A stretch of DNA of 9,063 nucleotides from Caldimonas sp. GTDB lineage: Bacteria > Pseudomonadota > Gammaproteobacteria > Burkholderiales > Burkholderiaceae_C. Below the pieces are notes generated by a model. It was given only the letters and a program-made list of their open reading frames with translations. It was not told the DNA's origin and made no database searches. Shown here piece by piece: positions 7,553 through 9,063 of the stretch. Within the stretch, counting starts at the first letter, position 1, and each line of letters opens with the position of its first letter. The translations under genes and the position numbers were made by a program. The DNA lies in assembly GCA_030150305.1 (NCBI GenBank), contig JASLGD010000619.1, positions 1 through 9,063 on the forward strand, written 5' to 3'.

Positions 7553-8038
7553 TCAGAGCCGGTTGAGCGCTTCGGGGCGCGGCTGGCCGAGCGTCCCGGC
7601 GAGCAGGAACGCGCTCACGATCAGCGCCGCGAACAGCAGCCAGCCGCCTTCGTCGCGCGACGACGAAGCGAGCAGCGCGAGCAGGTCGATCGCGGTCGCG
7701 GCGCTGCCGAGCGCGAGCGCGCCGAGGACGAACAGCCGCAGCCCGGGCCGGCGCAGGAGCGGCCGTCCGGCCAGGACGATGCGCAGCCACGCCCCGCTGA
7801 AGCCGATGCCGAGCGCGAGCGACAGCGCGATCCAGCCGACGCCGTCGCGGATGAGGCCGGCCGGCAGCAGCGCGGCGTCGGGGGCGCCGACGAGCGCGAG
7901 CATCGGCAGCAGGAAGACGAATGCCGACGGCATGACGAGGAGCGCGGCGAGGCAGAGGCGGATGCCGAGGTTGTCGGCGAGGAGGCTCGCACGGTAGAGC
8001 GCGATCTTGGTCATGCGCATCGCGATCGAGATCGTCAT
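7553..8038 (-). CDS. Hypothetical four-helix inner-membrane protein, 161 aa
   Basis: I do not recognise the family. Four hydrophobic stretches are visible at about residues 25-50, 64-86, 101-125 and 132-151, separated by short loops; the loop at 91-100 is Arg-rich (GRPLLRRPGLR), which by the positive-inside rule puts it in the cytoplasm, along with the N-terminus (MRMTKIALYR). No catalytic or metal motif is evident. The ATG at 8036-8038 has a weak GGCGAG upstream; ATGs at 8018-8020 and 8012-8014 are alternatives that would shorten the N-terminus by 6 or 8 residues without touching the first helix. Codon third positions are GC-rich, as in the neighbours. The gene is convergent with the BLUF gene and downstream of RidA (122-base gap), with no clear functional link to either. 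Confidence 0.75.
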   Translation of the reverse strand: MTISIAMRMTKIALYRASLLADNLGIRLCLAALLVMPSAFVFLLPMLALVGAPDAALLPAGLIRDGVGWIALSLALGIGFSGAWLRIVLAGRPLLRRPGLRLFVLGALALGSAATAIDLLALLASSSRDEGGWLLFAALIVSAFLLAGTLGQPRPEALNRL

Positions 8039-8160
8039 CGCTCGCCATCATGCGGGCTCGCCGCGCCGGCGAACGCGCCGACGGGCGGCGATGCATCGAA
8101 CGTGCGCCGAAGTTCACGCCGGCGTCGGCCCGCGTTCCCGGGGGGCGCGGGCGTCCGCGC

Positions 8161-8550
8161 TCAGCGCCGCGCCGCGACGAGGTCGATCTCGACGAGGCCG
8201 CCGCGCGCGAGGCGCGTCACGCCGACGGTCGTGCGTGCCGGCAGCCGGCCGGCCGCGAAGTGGCGCGCGTAGCACGCGTTCATCGCGGCGTAGTCGCGGT
8301 CGAAGTCGGTCAGGAAGACGCGTGCCGAGACGACGTCGGCGAAGCCCAGGCCGAGGCCTTCGAGGACGCGGCGCAGGTTGTCCATCACCTTCGCGGTCTG
8401 CGCCTCGATGCCGTCGGGCAGCGGCGTGGCGTCGTCGTCCGGGTCGGTCGCGAGCTGGCCGGTGACGAAGACGAAGCCGCCTGACTCGACGGCGTGGCTG
8501 TACGGCGCGACCGGCTTCGGCGCAGTGGGCAGGAGATGAAACGTCGGCAT
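8161..8550 (-). CDS. RidA/YjgF/YER057c family protein (2-iminobutanoate/2-iminopropanoate deaminase-like)
   Basis: A 129-aa cytoplasmic protein of normal RidA length, expected to form a trimer. Family members hydrolyse reactive enamine/imine intermediates released by PLP enzymes such as threonine dehydratase; others have different or unknown activities. Seen: APYSHAV (15-21), FVTGQLATDP (28-37), A-x-VFLTDF (76-83), and RLPARTTVGV (102-111) with R106 matching the substrate-binding Arg105 of E. coli RidA, then GLVEIDLVA with E121. It belongs to the broader Rid superfamily with the key Arg retained, but subgroup is uncertain, so no gene symbol is given. ATG at 8548-8550 has a strong AGGAG (8556-8560) 5 bases upstream. 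It is divergent from the cytochrome b561 gene. Confidence 0.92.
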   Translation of the reverse strand: MPTFHLLPTAPKPVAPYSHAVESGGFVFVTGQLATDPDDDATPLPDGIEAQTAKVMDNLRRVLEGLGLGFADVVSARVFLTDFDRDYAAMNACYARHFAAGRLPARTTVGVTRLARGGLVEIDLVAARR

Positions 8551-8627
8551 GGCAACTCCTCGGTTTGCGGTGACGCGAAGGCCGGAGCCCGGCTCGCTCG
8601 TCCGGAGACGATTGTCGATGCGCTGTC

Positions 8628-8633
8628 TAGAAT
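8628..8633 (+). promoter_or_regulatory. Candidate -10 element for the cytochrome b561 gene
   Basis: TAGAAT lies 41 bases before the ATG at 8675 in the 124-base gap between the divergent RidA and cytochrome b561 genes, and one of the few AT-containing stretches of this gap surrounds it. The -35 position (about 8605-8610) reads GAGACG, a poor match to TTGACA; TTGTCG at 8612-8617 is too close. This is a tentative call from position and base composition. Confidence 0.3.
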
Positions 8634-8674
8634 CGCGCGCCACGTCGCTGCGCTTTCCCGCAACCCGACGACGC

Positions 8675-8904
8675 ATGGACCACGCCCGCACTCCGCCCGC
8701 CGCCGACGCCGTCGCTTCGTACGGCGGCGTCGCCGTCGCGATGCACTGGCTGCTCGCGGTCCTGATCGTCTGCAGCTTCCTGATCGGCCTGACGATGGTC
8801 GACCTGCCGCTGTCGCCGCAGCGGCTGCGGCTGTTCAACTGGCACAAGTGGCTGGGCGTCGGCGTGCTCGCGCTGTCGGCGTTGCGCCTCGGGTGGCGTG
8901 CCGC
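8675..8904 (+). CDS. Cytochrome b561 family protein, N-terminal part, interrupted by the right-edge fold-back
   Basis: The start of a di-heme cytochrome b561 (PF01292 type), an inner-membrane electron carrier. Residues 24-25 (MHW) at the start of the first membrane helix (about 20-42) and H57 in FNWHKWLG at the edge of the second are the expected heme-ligand histidines; LSALRLGWR follows at 68-76. About the first 75 codons are genuine. After base 8898 the plus-strand frame turns into Arg- and Pro-rich sequence with no resemblance to the family, because the sequence enters the fold-back. The true continuation, GHPPPPLPAHTPAWQRQAYR, is read on the minus strand in the loop, and fits the family's PPLP...P-x-WQR pattern. 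Reconstructed length so far is about 97 residues; the remaining half lies outside the window. Confidence 0.88.
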
Positions 8905-9063
8905 GATACGCCTGCCGCTGCCACGCCGGCGTGTGCGCCGGCAGCGGCGGCGGCGGATGGCCGGCGGCGCGCCACCCGAGGCGCAACGCCGACAGCGCGA
9001 GCACGCCGACGCCCAGCCACTTGTGCCAGTTGAACAGCCGCAGCCGCTGCGGCGACAGCGGCA
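8805..9063. repeat. Right-edge inverted repeat (fold-back), 100-bp arms with 59-base loop
   Basis: Bases 8805-8904 pair with 8964-9063 (coordinate sum 17868); the single mismatch is 8899 (T) against 8969 (G), five pairs from the loop. The repeat runs exactly to the last base of the window and lies inside the cytochrome b561 coding sequence. The loop (8905-8963) is single-copy and encodes the real continuation of that gene on the minus strand. The mismatch next to the junction is what a snap-back event primed by imperfect microhomology (GCGGCACGCC on GCGGCGCGCC) would leave. I interpret this as a chimera from amplification or assembly. Confidence 0.95.
8903..9061 (-). pseudogene. Mirrored fragment of the cytochrome b561 gene carrying its true continuation
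   Basis: Read on the minus strand from 9061, 53 codons give residues 45-97 of the cytochrome b561: first the same sequence as the plus-strand copy (from PLSPQRLRLF to LGWRAA), then new family-like sequence in the loop ending WQRQAYR. After 8903 the frame enters the mirrored arm and loses family resemblance. It is not a separate gene; it should be joined to the plus-strand N-terminal part when the gene model is repaired. Confidence 0.8.

Noticed and set aside
8128..8152. GCCCGCG/CGCGGGC stem-loop just downstream of the ridA stop
   Set aside because: Stem of only 7 pairs with an 11-base loop and no T-run on the minus strand; not distinguishable from random pairing in such GC-rich DNA.
8627..9004. 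Minus-strand frame giving a 125-aa protein starting MLALSALRLGW
   Set aside because: It is an internal piece of the mirrored cytochrome b561 followed by antisense of the plus-strand copy, created by the fold-back.
8675..9063. Plus-strand cytochrome b561 frame staying open to the end of the window
   Set aside because: Beyond about 8904 it reads the loop and mirrored arm in antisense, giving Arg/Pro-rich residues unlike the family; the apparent openness is accidental.

Overview
The window is GC-rich, densely packed chromosomal DNA. I would place it in the Betaproteobacteria (Burkholderiales- or Rhodocyclales-like). Reasons are the aat-bpt pair with a betaproteobacterial-style Bpt N-terminus, a 3-hydroxybutyrate dehydrogenase next to a DUF3734-type patatin, a short BLUF protein and a cytochrome b561. 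The genus cannot be named from the sequence alone. There are no rRNA, tRNA, CRISPR, transposase or phage genes.

Layout. Positions 189-6630 hold eight genes, all on the minus strand and read right to left: class II aldolase, patatin-like phospholipase, 3-hydroxybutyrate dehydrogenase, XdhC-family protein, aat, bpt, a hypothetical protein with two copies of a short module, and a hemerythrin-like protein. Three junctions overlap by 4 bases (ATGA or GTGA) and the other gaps are at most 74 bases, so these genes are probably transcribed together or in two coupled blocks. One block suggests lipid and 3-hydroxybutyrate metabolism. The other contains the two tRNA-dependent aminoacyl transferases that make primary N-degrons (Leu/Phe on Lys/Arg; Leu on Asp/Glu). 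At 6631-6814 a divergent intergenic region separates this cluster from two plus-strand genes: an 86-residue CxxC protein and a 136-residue BLUF blue-light sensor. A four-helix membrane protein (minus) converges on the BLUF gene with 7 bases between stops. Then come RidA (minus) and, divergent from it, a cytochrome b561 gene (plus) that is broken by the right edge.

Both edges are fold-backs. Bases 1-141 are the reverse complement of 148-288 (one mismatch), and 8805-8904 are the reverse complement of 8964-9063 (one mismatch). Each contains coding sequence, so the outermost parts are duplicate inverted copies and not new genomic neighbours. I read them as snap-back or assembly chimeras. On the right, the 59-base loop read on the minus strand carries the true continuation of the cytochrome b561 gene.

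The most interesting biological signal is a roughly 47-residue helical module of unknown function. It occurs twice in the hypothetical protein downstream of bpt and once in the CxxC protein beside the BLUF gene, and the two best copies align without gaps. I found no defence system or other complete novel machinery.
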